From Deltaproteobacteria bacterium (lineage in GTDB: Bacteria; Desulfobacterota; BSN033; UBA1163), in assembly GCA_016875255.1 (NCBI GenBank), contig VGRU01000043.1, positions 1 through 19,769 on the forward strand: 19,769 nt of DNA. Reading direction: 5' to 3'. Positions within the stretch are counted from its first letter, which is position 1, and every line of letters starts with the position of its first letter. Shown here in pieces: positions 6,677-13,612 of the stretch. A model generated the notes under the pieces. It was not told where the DNA came from. It searched no databases and was given only the letters and a program-made list of their open reading frames with translations. The position numbers and the translations under genes were made by a program.

Positions 6677-6928
6677 ATGACTGAGAAAACCAGAGCAACC
6701 GTTTATAAATGCAAATCCTGTGGGATGGTGACGACCGAGAAGGGACATCTCTGCAGTCCTCAGGAGGTTAAAAAAGCCTATACCTGCGAGTACTGTGGGA
6801 TTACAGTGAGCAATCCGAGACATGTCTGCAAGCCCAAGGTGGCGAAGTTGAATTATGTGTGTGACGGATGCGGCCGTGTGGCAGTGGCTCAGACGGAGCT
6901 GTGCCGGCCTGTCGAGATTAAGAAGTGA
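6677..6928 (+). CDS. Three-module zinc-knuckle protein (83 aa)
   Basis: The protein is three tandem modules with an exact 25-residue period, each CxxCGx7-[H/E]-x-C followed by P. Ligands are C12/C15/H24/C26, C37/C40/H49/C51 and C62/C65/E74/C76. Modules one and two are full CCHC sets; the third has Glu where His is expected. Each knuckle probably binds one zinc ion, with DNA, RNA or protein contact as the usual role of such folds; the partner is unknown. The SD GAGGAGA lies upstream. It follows the lipoprotein gene by 20 bp and is closed by a strong terminator. Confidence 0.72.
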   Translation: MTEKTRATVYKCKSCGMVTTEKGHLCSPQEVKKAYTCEYCGITVSNPRHVCKPKVAKLNYVCDGCGRVAVAQTELCRPVEIKK

Positions 6929-6975
6929 GACGAAAGGGCGGCAAGTCGTCGGATATTGAATAGATTTTTTCCTCC

Positions 6976-7010
6976 TCCCATCAATTGTTGGGATTGATGG
7001 GATTTTTTTT
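6976..7010 (+). terminator. Rho-independent terminator
   Basis: Stem TCCCATCAAT (6976-6985) pairs with ATTGATGGGA (6993-7002), loop of 7 nt, followed by eight T (7003-7010). It ends the lipoprotein/zinc-knuckle transcript. Confidence 0.92.
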
Positions 7011-7020
7011 GTTGAAACAA

Positions 7021-7049
7021 TTGATTTTCGGGAAGACATTTCTTATTTT
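7021..7049 (+). promoter_or_regulatory. Candidate sigma-70 promoter for the flavodiiron gene
   Basis: TTGATT (7021-7026) and TATTTT (7044-7049) are spaced 17 bp. It lies just after the upstream terminator and 63 bp before the flavodiiron start. Each box matches consensus at 4 of 6 positions, so this is only a candidate. Confidence 0.35.
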
Positions 7050-7112
7050 AAAGGTGTTTATTAAGCTCGTCACCAAACAAAATGACGGGTCACATCAAAC
7101 GGGGGGATAACA

Positions 7113-8315
7113 ATGGAGATCGTAGAGTTAAAAAAGGGGATCTATTGGGTGGGGGCGATTGATTGGAATGTCAGAGATTTTCATGGATACTCTACTCCAA
7201 CGGGGACCACTTATAATGCCTATTTAATACTGGATGAGAAGAATGTCCTTGTGGATACGGTCAAAGCGCCCTTCTATCTGGAGATGTTAGGAAGGATTTC
7301 GGAGATCATCGATCCGTCTAAAATCGATATCATCATATCGAATCATGTGGAGATGGACCATTCAAGCTGCCTTCCCCAAATTGTAGAACGGATCGGGAAT
7401 CCCGTCGTGATCACTTCAGAGAGGGGAAAGGCGGGCTTGGAGAAACATTATCGGAAGCAGATGAATTTTAAAGTGGTGAAGACGGGGGAAAGTGTTTCGA
7501 TTGGCCGCCGAACACTTGCATTTGTCGAAGCTCCAATGCTTCATTGGCCGGACAGCATGTTCACTTATATTCCGGAGGACCGTGTTCTATTACCCAATGA
7601 TGCTTTCGGCCAGCATTTCGCCTCCTGTCAGAGGTTCGAGGATGAGGTGGGAGATGAAGTGATGAAACATGCCGGAAAATATTTTGCCAACATCCTCTGG
7701 CCACTGGCTCCCCTCATCCTCAAGAAAATAGACGAGGTTGTAAAGATGGGAATCCCTATCGATATCATCGGGCCCAGCCATGGCCTCATCTGGAGGAAAG
7801 ATCCTGGCCGGATTATTCAGGCCTATGTGGAATGGAGCCAGGGGAAAGCTGGCAAAAAATTCCTCGTTGTCTATGATACGATGTGGGGAAGCACCGAGGC
7901 ATTGGCGAAAGCGATTTTGAAAGGCTTGATTGAGGAAGGAGCGGAGGCAAAGCTGCTCCATCTGCGGTCAAACCATCGAAGCGATATCATCGAAGAAATG
8001 CTCGAATCCAGAGGAGTCCTGTTAGGTTCTCCGACTTTGAATAACGGGATGTTTCCGACGATGGGAGATTTTTTGACTTATATGAGAGGTCTGAGACCCA
8101 AGGGAAAACTCTTTGGTCTCTTCGGATCGTATGGATGGGGGGGAGGGGCAATCAAAGAGATGCGAAAGAGCCTCGAGCAGGAGAAGTTCGATATCTGGGA
8201 GAAAGAACTGACTGCGCAGTATATTCCCGATCCGGAGGAGATAAAAAAGGCCATTGAGTTCGGGAAAGAGTTTGCAAAGAAAGTAGAAACGAATAGCAGG
8301 AATGAAAGCAAATGA
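7113..8315 (+). CDS. Flavodiiron protein (FprA / rubredoxin:oxygen oxidoreductase family)
   Basis: A 400-residue class A flavodiiron protein. The N-terminal metallo-beta-lactamase-like domain (about 1-245) carries the diiron ligands: H78-x-E80-x-D82-H83 in NHVEMDHSS, H144, D163 and H223 (GPSHG). The C-terminal flavodoxin domain (about 249-395) has the FMN phosphate loop YDTMWGSTEALA. These cytoplasmic enzymes reduce O2 to water or NO to N2O with electrons usually from rubredoxin, protecting anaerobes. No rubredoxin gene is adjacent. GGGGGGA supplies the SD. The TGA stop overlaps a 12-bp inverted repeat. An IscU-like gene follows, suggesting oxidative-stress and Fe-S maintenance functions together. 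Confidence 0.93.
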   Translation: MEIVELKKGIYWVGAIDWNVRDFHGYSTPTGTTYNAYLILDEKNVLVDTVKAPFYLEMLGRISEIIDPSKIDIIISNHVEMDHSSCLPQIVERIGNPVVITSERGKAGLEKHYRKQMNFKVVKTGESVSIGRRTLAFVEAPMLHWPDSMFTYIPEDRVLLPNDAFGQHFASCQRFEDEVGDEVMKHAGKYFANILWPLAPLILKKIDEVVKMGIPIDIIGPSHGLIWRKDPGRIIQAYVEWSQGKAGKKFLVVYDTMWGSTEALAKAILKGLIEEGAEAKLLHLRSNHRSDIIEEMLESRGVLLGSPTLNNGMFPTMGDFLTYMRGLRPKGKLFGLFGSYGWGGGAIKEMRKSLEQEKFDIWEKELTAQYIPDPEEIKKAIEFGKEFAKKVETNSRNESK

Positions 8316-8340
8316 CACGAATAGGTTTTATTCGTGTCAT
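8312..8340. repeat. Inverted repeat overlapping the flavodiiron stop
   Basis: ATGACACGAATA (8312-8323) and TATTCGTGTCAT (8329-8340) are perfect 12-bp arms with a 5-nt loop. The flavodiiron stop TGA (8313-8315) is inside the left arm. The same GACACGAAT/ATTCGTG words recur at 19711-19768. No T-run follows, so it is probably not a classical terminator. Confidence 0.7.
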
Positions 8341-8368
8341 TCGCCAGCTCACTTTAGGCACTTATGAA

Positions 8369-8752
8369 ATGAAAGAACCTACCGGCCCTTACAATCCAAT
8401 CGTCATGGATCATTTCAACCATCCCCGGAATATGGGTGAGATGCAAAATCCCGATGGGGTGGGAGAGGCTCAGAATCCTGTCTGCGGGGATACGATGCGG
8501 CTCAGCATCAAAGTGGAGTCGGGCCGGATCGTCGATGTCAGATTCCTCACCTTTGGGTGTGGGGCGGCCATCGCTTCATCCAGCCTTGCAACGGAGATGA
8601 TCAAGGGAAAGACGGTTGAAGAAGCCCTTCAGATTTCGGATGAGAATATCGTCAAAGCCCTGGGCGGACTTCCACCTTCAAAGATCCACTGCTCCATTCT
8701 CGCCGAAATGGCGATCCGGGCGGCGGTAGAAGATTATAGGAAGAAATTATAA
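8369..8752 (+). CDS. IscU/NifU-N-type Fe-S cluster scaffold protein
   Basis: A 127-residue IscU-fold protein. The three cluster-ligand cysteines are present: C39 in NPVCGD (with the adjacent Asp), C64 in FGCGAA and C108 in IHCSILA. VMDHFNHPRNMG is the family N-terminus. It assembles Fe-S clusters for transfer to apoproteins, normally with a cysteine desulfurase, which is not in this window. The start at 8369 was chosen because scaffold proteins begin about ten residues before MDHF; the in-frame ATG at 8312 lies in a repeat. The SD is weak. The stop abuts a cloverleaf repeat. Confidence 0.87.
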   Translation: MKEPTGPYNPIVMDHFNHPRNMGEMQNPDGVGEAQNPVCGDTMRLSIKVESGRIVDVRFLTFGCGAAIASSSLATEMIKGKTVEEALQISDENIVKALGGLPPSKIHCSILAEMAIRAAVEDYRKKL

Positions 8753-8808
8753 TGTAGCCGCAGGCTTCAGCCTGCGAAAATAACGCACCCTGAAGGGTGC
8801 GACTACAT
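8752..8808. repeat. Cloverleaf-type palindromic repeat, copy 3
   Basis: Outer arms ATGTAGCCGCA/TGCGACTACAT enclose GCAGGC-ttca-GCCTGC and GCACCC-tgaa-GGGTGC. It starts at the last base of the IscU stop codon and ends 11 bp before the tldE SD. Compared with copy 2 the stems differ in sequence but still pair. Confidence 0.8.
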
Positions 8809-8832
8809 GTGGCGAAGTGGAGGACTGAAAGA

Positions 8833-10188
8833 ATGATCGGAAGAGACAATTGCCTCCAGTTATTAACAAGGCTGGTTCAAGACTCTCCTGTTGATCAAAC
8901 CGAAGCCCTTCTCCTGACGGAAGATTCCTCTCTCACCCGTTTTGCCAAATCCTCAGTCCATCAACACGTGGCAGAAAAGAATGCCACCCTGATCCTCAGG
9001 GTGGTAAAAAACAAACGAATTGCTGTCCTTACCACGAACCGGCTCAACCGATCCTCATTGAGGGATTTACTGAAGAAGGCAATTTCCATTGCAGAAATCC
9101 AGCAATCCAACGAGGATTTTGTTTCCCTACCAACTCCCCAATCCATTCCGAAAATCAATACTTTTCATGGTAATATCAATTCTCTCACTCCGGATCGAAA
9201 GGTAAAAGTGGTCAATGATCTCTTCAAAATGGTGAAAGGAAAAGGTTTGGAAGCATCAGGTTCATTTTCGAACGGAGCGGTTGAGATGGCTGTGGTCAAC
9301 TCCCTCGGAGTGGGGGCCTATCAGAAATATTCAGATCTTGTCTTTCATCTGATCGTTCAGGGCGATGAAGGTTCTGGTTATGCCGGCTTTGTGTCGAGGG
9401 ACCCGGATCAACTCGATATTGTTTCTCTTGCGCGAGATGCGATTGAAAAGGCTTCGAAAGGAGTACCCATTCAGATTGAACCCGGAGAATATGAGGTCGT
9501 CTTAGAACCCTATGCCGTGAGCGAACTCCTCTCCTTTCTTGGCTACCTGGGCTTCCATGCTCTGGCTGTTCAGGAAGGAAGAAGTTTCTTATGCAATCAG
9601 TTCGGCAAGAAGATGGTGGATTCAAAGGTGACGATCTATGATGACGGCCTTGACCCCGAAGGATTGCGGATTCCTTTCGATTTTGAAGGGATTCCCAAAC
9701 AAAGAGTGGTCTTCTTTGACGAAGGCGTGGCAAAAGAGGTGACCTATGATTCCTTCACCGGAAATCGTGAGGGAAAGGATTCGACCGGCCATGGCCTCAT
9801 TGCACCCAATACCGAAGGTCCCATCCCCGTTAACTTATTGATGAGGGAAGGGGAGTCCTCTCTTGAAGAGATGATCAGATCTGTTCGAAAAGGGATCTAT
9901 GTGACCCGTTTTCACTACACCAATGTGGTGGAACCGATGAAGGCGGTTTTGACTGGCATGACCCGTGATGGGACCTTTTTGATTGAAGAAGGCGAGATCA
10001 AAAGACCGATCAAGAATATGAGGTTTACGGAATCGCTCCTCAGAGCGCTCTCCCGCGTCAGCGCCATTTCAAAAGAGAGAAGAATCTGCTCGGAAGGAAC
10101 AGTCTATTCGAGGCGGTTCATCACCGGAGTGGTCGCTCCCGCCATCAAGGTGGATGGGTTTAATTTTTCGGGAGTATCCACCTTATAA
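8833..10188 (+). CDS. pmbA: TldD/PmbA family, TldE-type subunit
   Basis: A 451-residue TldD/PmbA-fold protein lacking the HExxxH metal motif, as expected for TldE (PmbA). In E. coli TldD and TldE form a heterodimeric zinc protease that matures microcin B17 and degrades unfolded peptides; here the natural substrate is unknown. Typical segments are SLGVGAYQKYSDLVFHL, DSFTGNREGKDSTGHG and the Gly-rich ITGVVAPAIKVDGFNFSGVS end. The start at 8833 has GGAGG 9 nt upstream; an in-frame GTG at 8797 lies in the cloverleaf repeat. tldD follows after an inserted four-helix-bundle gene. The stop abuts the AGTGACTAAAG repeat. Confidence 0.88.
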   Translation: MIGRDNCLQLLTRLVQDSPVDQTEALLLTEDSSLTRFAKSSVHQHVAEKNATLILRVVKNKRIAVLTTNRLNRSSLRDLLKKAISIAEIQQSNEDFVSLPTPQSIPKINTFHGNINSLTPDRKVKVVNDLFKMVKGKGLEASGSFSNGAVEMAVVNSLGVGAYQKYSDLVFHLIVQGDEGSGYAGFVSRDPDQLDIVSLARDAIEKASKGVPIQIEPGEYEVVLEPYAVSELLSFLGYLGFHALAVQEGRSFLCNQFGKKMVDSKVTIYDDGLDPEGLRIPFDFEGIPKQRVVFFDEGVAKEVTYDSFTGNREGKDSTGHGLIAPNTEGPIPVNLLMREGESSLEEMIRSVRKGIYVTRFHYTNVVEPMKAVLTGMTRDGTFLIEEGEIKRPIKNMRFTESLLRALSRVSAISKERRICSEGTVYSRRFITGVVAPAIKVDGFNFSGVSTL

Positions 10189-10627
10189 GTGACTAAAGTG
10201 ACTAAAGTGAACTAAAGTGAGGTGAAGTCGAAACTCATGGACAATAAAGAATTTTCAAAACTACTTGAAAAGAGAACTCGCGCCTTTGCGGTAAGGATTA
10301 TTCGATTATCAACTTCTTTACCCAACACACCTGAGGGTAGAGAGATAAGAAAACAAATTACTAAATCAGGGTCTTCTGTCGGAGCGAATTATCGTGAGGC
10401 CAACAGGGCAAGGAGCAGGGCAGATTTTAAAAATAAGATTAGAATCTGTGAGAGTGAATCAAGTGAAACCCAGTATTGGTTGGAAGTTATTGGAGATATC
10501 GGATGGTTGTCCTGGGAAAGATTAAAACCCGAATATGACGAATGTAGCGAATTGTTAGCAATTTTTACCTCTATTGGCAAAAAATAACTTTAGTCACTTT
10601 AGTTCACTTTTAACTTTAGCTCACTTT
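10188..10627 (+). mobile_element. Inverted-repeat cassette carrying a four-helix-bundle gene
   Basis: The left arm (10188-10222) and right arm (10588-10627) consist of AGTGAACTAAAGTGA-type words. They contain a perfect 17-bp inverted repeat, AAAGTGAACTAAAGTGA at 10204-10220 against its complement at 10594-10610. The arms exactly bracket one ORF and separate tldE from tldD. There is no recognisable transposase. A related ORF-less unit lies at 12095-12191. Calling it mobile is inference from the arms and position. Confidence 0.55.
10237..10587 (+). CDS. Four-helix-bundle protein (23S rRNA intervening-sequence / S23 type)
   Basis: A 116-residue all-helical protein of the four-helix-bundle family first known from ORFs in 23S rRNA intervening sequences and related to the Avd accessory proteins of diversity-generating retroelements. 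Visible hallmarks are IRKQITKSGSSVGANYREA and ESESSETQYWLEVIGDIG (the conserved E..ET.YWL). Molecular function of most members is unknown; Avd binds RNA and reverse transcriptase. GTG at 10222 is an alternative start; ATG 10237 was preferred, with GAGG 14 nt upstream, a rather long spacing. It sits inside inverted repeats between tldE and tldD, in the same orientation, so it would be co-transcribed. No rRNA or reverse transcriptase is nearby. Confidence 0.82.
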   Translation: MDNKEFSKLLEKRTRAFAVRIIRLSTSLPNTPEGREIRKQITKSGSSVGANYREANRARSRADFKNKIRICESESSETQYWLEVIGDIGWLSWERLKPEYDECSELLAIFTSIGKK

Positions 10628-10651
10628 CAGGCGTTTATAAAAAGGTAGGCG

Positions 10652-12103
10652 ATGAAGGGATTAATTGAAAATATCCTTGACTTGGCAAAACTGAAAAAGG
10701 TGGACTACGCGGATATCCGGATCGTCCATCGACGGACCGAAGAGATCGGGGTGAAGAATGGAAATGTCGAGGCTTTCACCGACGATGAGGATTTCGGATT
10801 CGGGATCAGGGTGCTCTTCCGTGGAGCCTGGGGATTTGCCTCCAGTTCTAAAATAACGAAAACGGAGATGGAGACTGTTTTTGCAAGGGCATTGAAGATT
10901 GCCAATGCAAGTTTGAAAGTTGGAGGAAGCAGGGTCGTTTACCCCCTTGTTTCTCAAAGAGCGGATCGGTATAAAACGCCGATCTCTATTGATCCCTTTG
11001 AGGTTCCTTCTGAAAAAAAGCTGAATCTTCTCCTGATCTCTGATGAGATCATCCGGAGAAATAAGGGGGTCAATATCTCAGAAACCTTTATGGGATCGTA
11101 TAAAACGGAGAAGACCTTTGCCTCCACAGAAGGTTCCTATATTGAGCAGGAGATTGTGGAGTGCGGGGCGGGCATTTCAGCCACTTCGATTGACAGGGGA
11201 GAGATCCAGGTCCGTTCCTATCCCAACTCCTTCAGGGGAAATTTTGCGACCAAGGGGTATGAATGGATTGAGGCGTTAGCGCTTAAGGATCATGCAGAGA
11301 GGATTGCAGAGGAGGCTGTACAACTTCTTTACGCAAAATCCTGCCCATCAAAAGTTACCACCCTGATAGTCGACAATTCCCAGTTGGCCCTTCAGATTCA
11401 TGAGTCCATCGGCCATCCCATTGAGCTCGACCGCGTGCTCGGAACAGAGGCGAGTTATGCGGGGACCAGTTTTGTAAGACCGGAGATGGTGGGCTCTTTT
11501 AAGTATGGTGCGGAGATCGTCAATGTTGTGGCCGATGCAACCTATCCAGGAGGATTGGGGACTTTCGGATACGATGACGAAGGAATCCAGGCCCAGAGGG
11601 TTCCCATCATCTCTCAGGGGATTCTGGTCAACCTCCTGACCTCAAGAGAGACAGCACATGTTCTCGGCAATGAGAGCAATGGAACGATGAGGGCGGACGG
11701 CTGGAATCGAATTCCCCTTATCCGGATGACCAACATCAACCTGGAACCCGGGGAATGGACCTTGGAAAATATGATCTCCGATACGGAAGAGGGGGTTTTC
11801 TTAAGTACGAATCGGAGCTGGTCCATCGATGATAAGAGGATCAATTTTCAGTTCGGGACGGAGATAGGCTGGGAAATTATGAACGGAAAAATCGGAGAGA
11901 TGATCAAAAACCCAACCTATACGGGGATAACACCGCAGTTCTGGAACTCCTGCGACGCCATTGCCAATCGGGATCACTGGCAAATGTGGGGAACCCCGAA
12001 CTGTGGAAAGGGAGAACCCGGGCAGGTGGCTCATGTGGGACATGGCGCTTCGCCGGCGCGATTCAGAAATGTTCAGGTAGGAGTGATGAAAGGAAGTGAC
12101 TAA
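10652..12103 (+). CDS. tldD: TldD metalloprotease subunit
   Basis: A 483-residue TldD. The zinc motif is HESIGH (H250, E251, H255; HExxxH) and the third ligand is probably C451 in TPNCGKGEP, followed by AHVGHGASPARFRNVQVG, a family hallmark. With TldE it should form the heterodimeric protease, cytoplasmic in E. coli. The SD AAAAAGGTAGG precedes the ATG. The stop codon TAA (12101-12103) is part of an AGTGACTAAAG repeat, so the native last codons may have been altered. Normally tldE and tldD are unlinked or adjacent; here 463 bp including a cassette separates them. Confidence 0.92.
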   Translation: MKGLIENILDLAKLKKVDYADIRIVHRRTEEIGVKNGNVEAFTDDEDFGFGIRVLFRGAWGFASSSKITKTEMETVFARALKIANASLKVGGSRVVYPLVSQRADRYKTPISIDPFEVPSEKKLNLLLISDEIIRRNKGVNISETFMGSYKTEKTFASTEGSYIEQEIVECGAGISATSIDRGEIQVRSYPNSFRGNFATKGYEWIEALALKDHAERIAEEAVQLLYAKSCPSKVTTLIVDNSQLALQIHESIGHPIELDRVLGTEASYAGTSFVRPEMVGSFKYGAEIVNVVADATYPGGLGTFGYDDEGIQAQRVPIISQGILVNLLTSRETAHVLGNESNGTMRADGWNRIPLIRMTNINLEPGEWTLENMISDTEEGVFLSTNRSWSIDDKRINFQFGTEIGWEIMNGKIGEMIKNPTYTGITPQFWNSCDAIANRDHWQMWGTPNCGKGEPGQVAHVGHGASPARFRNVQVGVMKGSD

Positions 12104-12191
12104 AGTGAGCTAAAGTTGAAAGTGACTAAAGTTTTCAAGAAATTGAAGATTTTAACTTTAGGCATTTTAGGCACTTTAAACTTTAGTCACT
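12095..12191. repeat. ORF-less relative of the four-helix-bundle cassette repeats
   Basis: Left words AGTGACTAAAGTGAGCTAAAG and right words TTTAGGCACTTTAAACTTTAG face each other. AGTGACTAAAGTTT (12121-12134) and AAACTTTAGTCACT (12178-12191) are perfect 14-bp inverted repeats. The word family is that of the arms at 10188-10627. It contains the stop codons of tldD (+) and of the small ORF at 12176 (-). Confidence 0.65.
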
Positions 12192-12340
12192 CTTTTTTTG
12201 GTGACGTCTTTGGCGTAGCCTTCCCTAAAACCCTCCACCACTTCCTTGGACACTTTCTTTGTGGCCTCGAAGATCTTTTTCAAGCCTTCCTTAAAGAGTT
12301 CCTTTGCTTCCTCGAGTTCTTCTTCTTTCTCTTCTTTCAT
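12176..12340 (-). CDS. Small charged helical protein (54 aa), hypothetical
   Basis: The product starts MKEEKEEELEEAKELFKEGL and is dominated by Glu and Lys in a pattern that favours a single long amphipathic helix or coiled coil. I do not recognise a family. An in-frame ATG at 12361 would add seven residues but lies in a GCATAGCGC repeat; neither start has a clear SD. The last five codons (RVTKV) and the stop are encoded by the AGTGACTAAAG repeat, so the original C-terminus is probably lost. Real coding is likely but not certain. Confidence 0.5.
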   Translation of the reverse strand: MKEEKEEELEEAKELFKEGLKKIFEATKKVSKEVVEGFREGYAKDVTKKRVTKV

Positions 12341-12349
12341 TGTTTCAAC

Positions 12350-12380
12350 CGCATAGCGCAAAGCGCATAGGGCATAGCGG
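12350..12380. repeat. GCATAGCGC-type repeat
   Basis: The words GCATAGCGCAAAGCGCATAG and GGCATAGCGG are related to those at 4886-4947. They lie just upstream of the 54-residue ORF, where its promoter or SD would be expected. Confidence 0.5.
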
Positions 12381-12420
12381 ATTCAATTCTATCACTTTCA
12401 ACTTTAAAATCTTGTTTTTT

Positions 12421-12446
12421 ATTCCGCAATCCGCAATCCGCATTCC
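12421..12446. repeat. CCGCAAT tandem repeat downstream of the TPR gene
   Basis: CCGCAATCCGCAATCCGCAT inside flanking ATTCC words forms a short tandem tract ending 8 bp from the TPR gene's stop (12454-12456, minus strand). No T-rich terminator is seen there. Confidence 0.5.
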
Positions 12447-12453
12447 AAAATAT

Positions 12454-13041
12454 TTATTTTCCCATCTTCTTCATTCTCTCAATCTGTGCTCTTACCCGCT
12501 GGGCCTTTTCACTCTTTGAGTCAACCTTGAGATATTCCTCCCAGGCTTTGATGGCCCCCTGTATATCGTTTTTATCATGGAGAAGCACAATGCCGATATT
12601 ATATCGGCTATTGACGTGTCTGGGGTCGGATTGGGCGACTTTCCTAAACTCTTCAATGGCGCGGTCAAAGTCTCCCAGGGCCCTATACATAATCCCCATA
12701 TCGGTCCTGACATTGGCATTTTCCGGCTTGATGGCGAGATACTGAGTGTATGCCTCAATGGACTCCTTAGGCTGTCCGGTATCAAAGTATAGATTGCCGA
12801 GCTCCTCAAGAGCCGACAGATTTTTGGGGTCCTTTTTGACGATGTCCTTCAGGGTGTTGATCCTGAGGTTCATCGCTGTGAGGTCCGGTTCTTCCTGTGC
12901 CATTTGAGACACTTGAGGAGGGGGTCCTCCTGCCCTCGTTTCTATTCCTTTGGTCCCCCTCAGAATTCCCACGATCGCCCCTGTGATAAACCCTATAAGA
13001 AAGGCAATTAAAATTGCCAGAATTGCTGTCTCTTTTTTCAT
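12454..13041 (-). CDS. Membrane-anchored tetratricopeptide-repeat protein
   Basis: A 195-residue protein. Residues 5-27 form one hydrophobic segment with GxxxG spacing (signal anchor). A Gly/Pro-rich linker (38-44) follows, then about three TPR units (73-106, 107-140, 141-175) with the usual W/L/G/Y/A/F/A/P pattern, e.g. LGNLYFDTGQPKESIEAY. The domain probably faces the periplasm and mediates protein contacts; similar architecture occurs in CcmH/NrfG-like cytochrome assembly factors, but no cytochrome genes are here. AGGAGG is well placed before the ATG. It diverges from the DUF2180 gene. Confidence 0.85.
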   Translation of the reverse strand: MKKETAILAILIAFLIGFITGAIVGILRGTKGIETRAGGPPPQVSQMAQEEPDLTAMNLRINTLKDIVKKDPKNLSALEELGNLYFDTGQPKESIEAYTQYLAIKPENANVRTDMGIMYRALGDFDRAIEEFRKVAQSDPRHVNSRYNIGIVLLHDKNDIQGAIKAWEEYLKVDSKSEKAQRVRAQIERMKKMGK

Positions 13042-13062
13042 TCTGCCTCCTTTTTAAAAATA

Positions 13063-13092
13063 ATCATAACACGGAATGAAAGAAACGAAAAG
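13063..13092 (-). promoter_or_regulatory. Candidate extended -10 promoter for the TPR gene
   Basis: On the minus strand TGTTATGAT gives an extended -10 (TATGAT at 13068-13063), 22 bp before the start codon. The -35 region is poor. Confidence is limited. Confidence 0.35.
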
Positions 13093-13171
13093 TCGCATAT
13101 TTCTTTTGATTTTTGGGGGACCAAATGGTAATAATAGTTTATAGATCTCCATCGAAAAAGGAGGAATGATC

Positions 13172-13408
13172 ATGAAATGCTATATCTGTGCCAAACAGGG
13201 AGTGGATTCGGAGGCAGTGGCCATCTGCATTGTCTGCGGCATGGGGCTCTGTTTAGGCCATGCGATCAAAGAAGCCTTGGCCGTAAAAGATATTATTGAC
13301 TGGGGATTCGGGAAAGAAGAATTTTCTTACCCCCATACGATCCCGCGTTTTATCTGTGCCGAATGTAAACTGGCCATTGAGCAGAGAAAAAGGGTAGAAA
13401 GAAAATAA
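13172..13408 (+). CDS. DUF2180-family zinc-binding protein (78 aa)
   Basis: The protein starts MKCYICAKQG and continues AVAICIVCGMGLCLGHAI, the recognisable DUF2180 pattern. Probable zinc ligands are C3, C6, C19, C22, C27, H30, C62 and C65, enough for two sites. The family occurs in archaea and anaerobic bacteria and has no established function. The start at 13172 was chosen because GGAGG (13160-13164) is 7 nt upstream; the ATG at 13166 would be only 1 nt from it. It diverges from the TPR gene, and a palindromic repeat follows. Confidence 0.8.
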   Translation: MKCYICAKQGVDSEAVAICIVCGMGLCLGHAIKEALAVKDIIDWGFGKEEFSYPHTIPRFICAECKLAIEQRKRVERK

Positions 13409-13440
13409 ATATACATAATGAGATCAGTCTTAACCTGTTT

Positions 13441-13526
13441 GTCATTCCGGGCTTGACTAAGCCTGCCCCGTACTTGATACGGGGGAATCCAGTGTTTCCC
13501 TGGATTCCCGCTTTCGCGGGAATGAC
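13441..13526. repeat. REP-like palindromic repeat pair
   Basis: GTCATTCC (13441) and GGAATGAC (13519-13526) bracket two hairpins, CCCCGTA-cttga-TACGGGG and TCCCGC-tttc-GCGGGA. It lies between the DUF2180 gene and the response regulator and is the same word family as the interior of the 325 and 5591 elements. Confidence 0.75.
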
Positions 13527-13612
13527 GGGTTCTATTGCGATTAATGACGTTTGTGTATAGTTCGGAGTAAAAAAAGATTGTTTTTTGTGCTGAGATTGCC
13601 GATAATCTTTCT

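Noticed and set aside
9296..9733. 145-residue frame antisense to tldE
   Set aside because: Rich in Arg, Pro and Ser, typical of a shadow frame; the sense strand encodes a complete TldE.
10188..10627. Diversity-generating retroelement around the four-helix-bundle (Avd-like) gene
   Set aside because: No reverse transcriptase, template repeat or variable repeat is present; only the accessory-type fold is shared.
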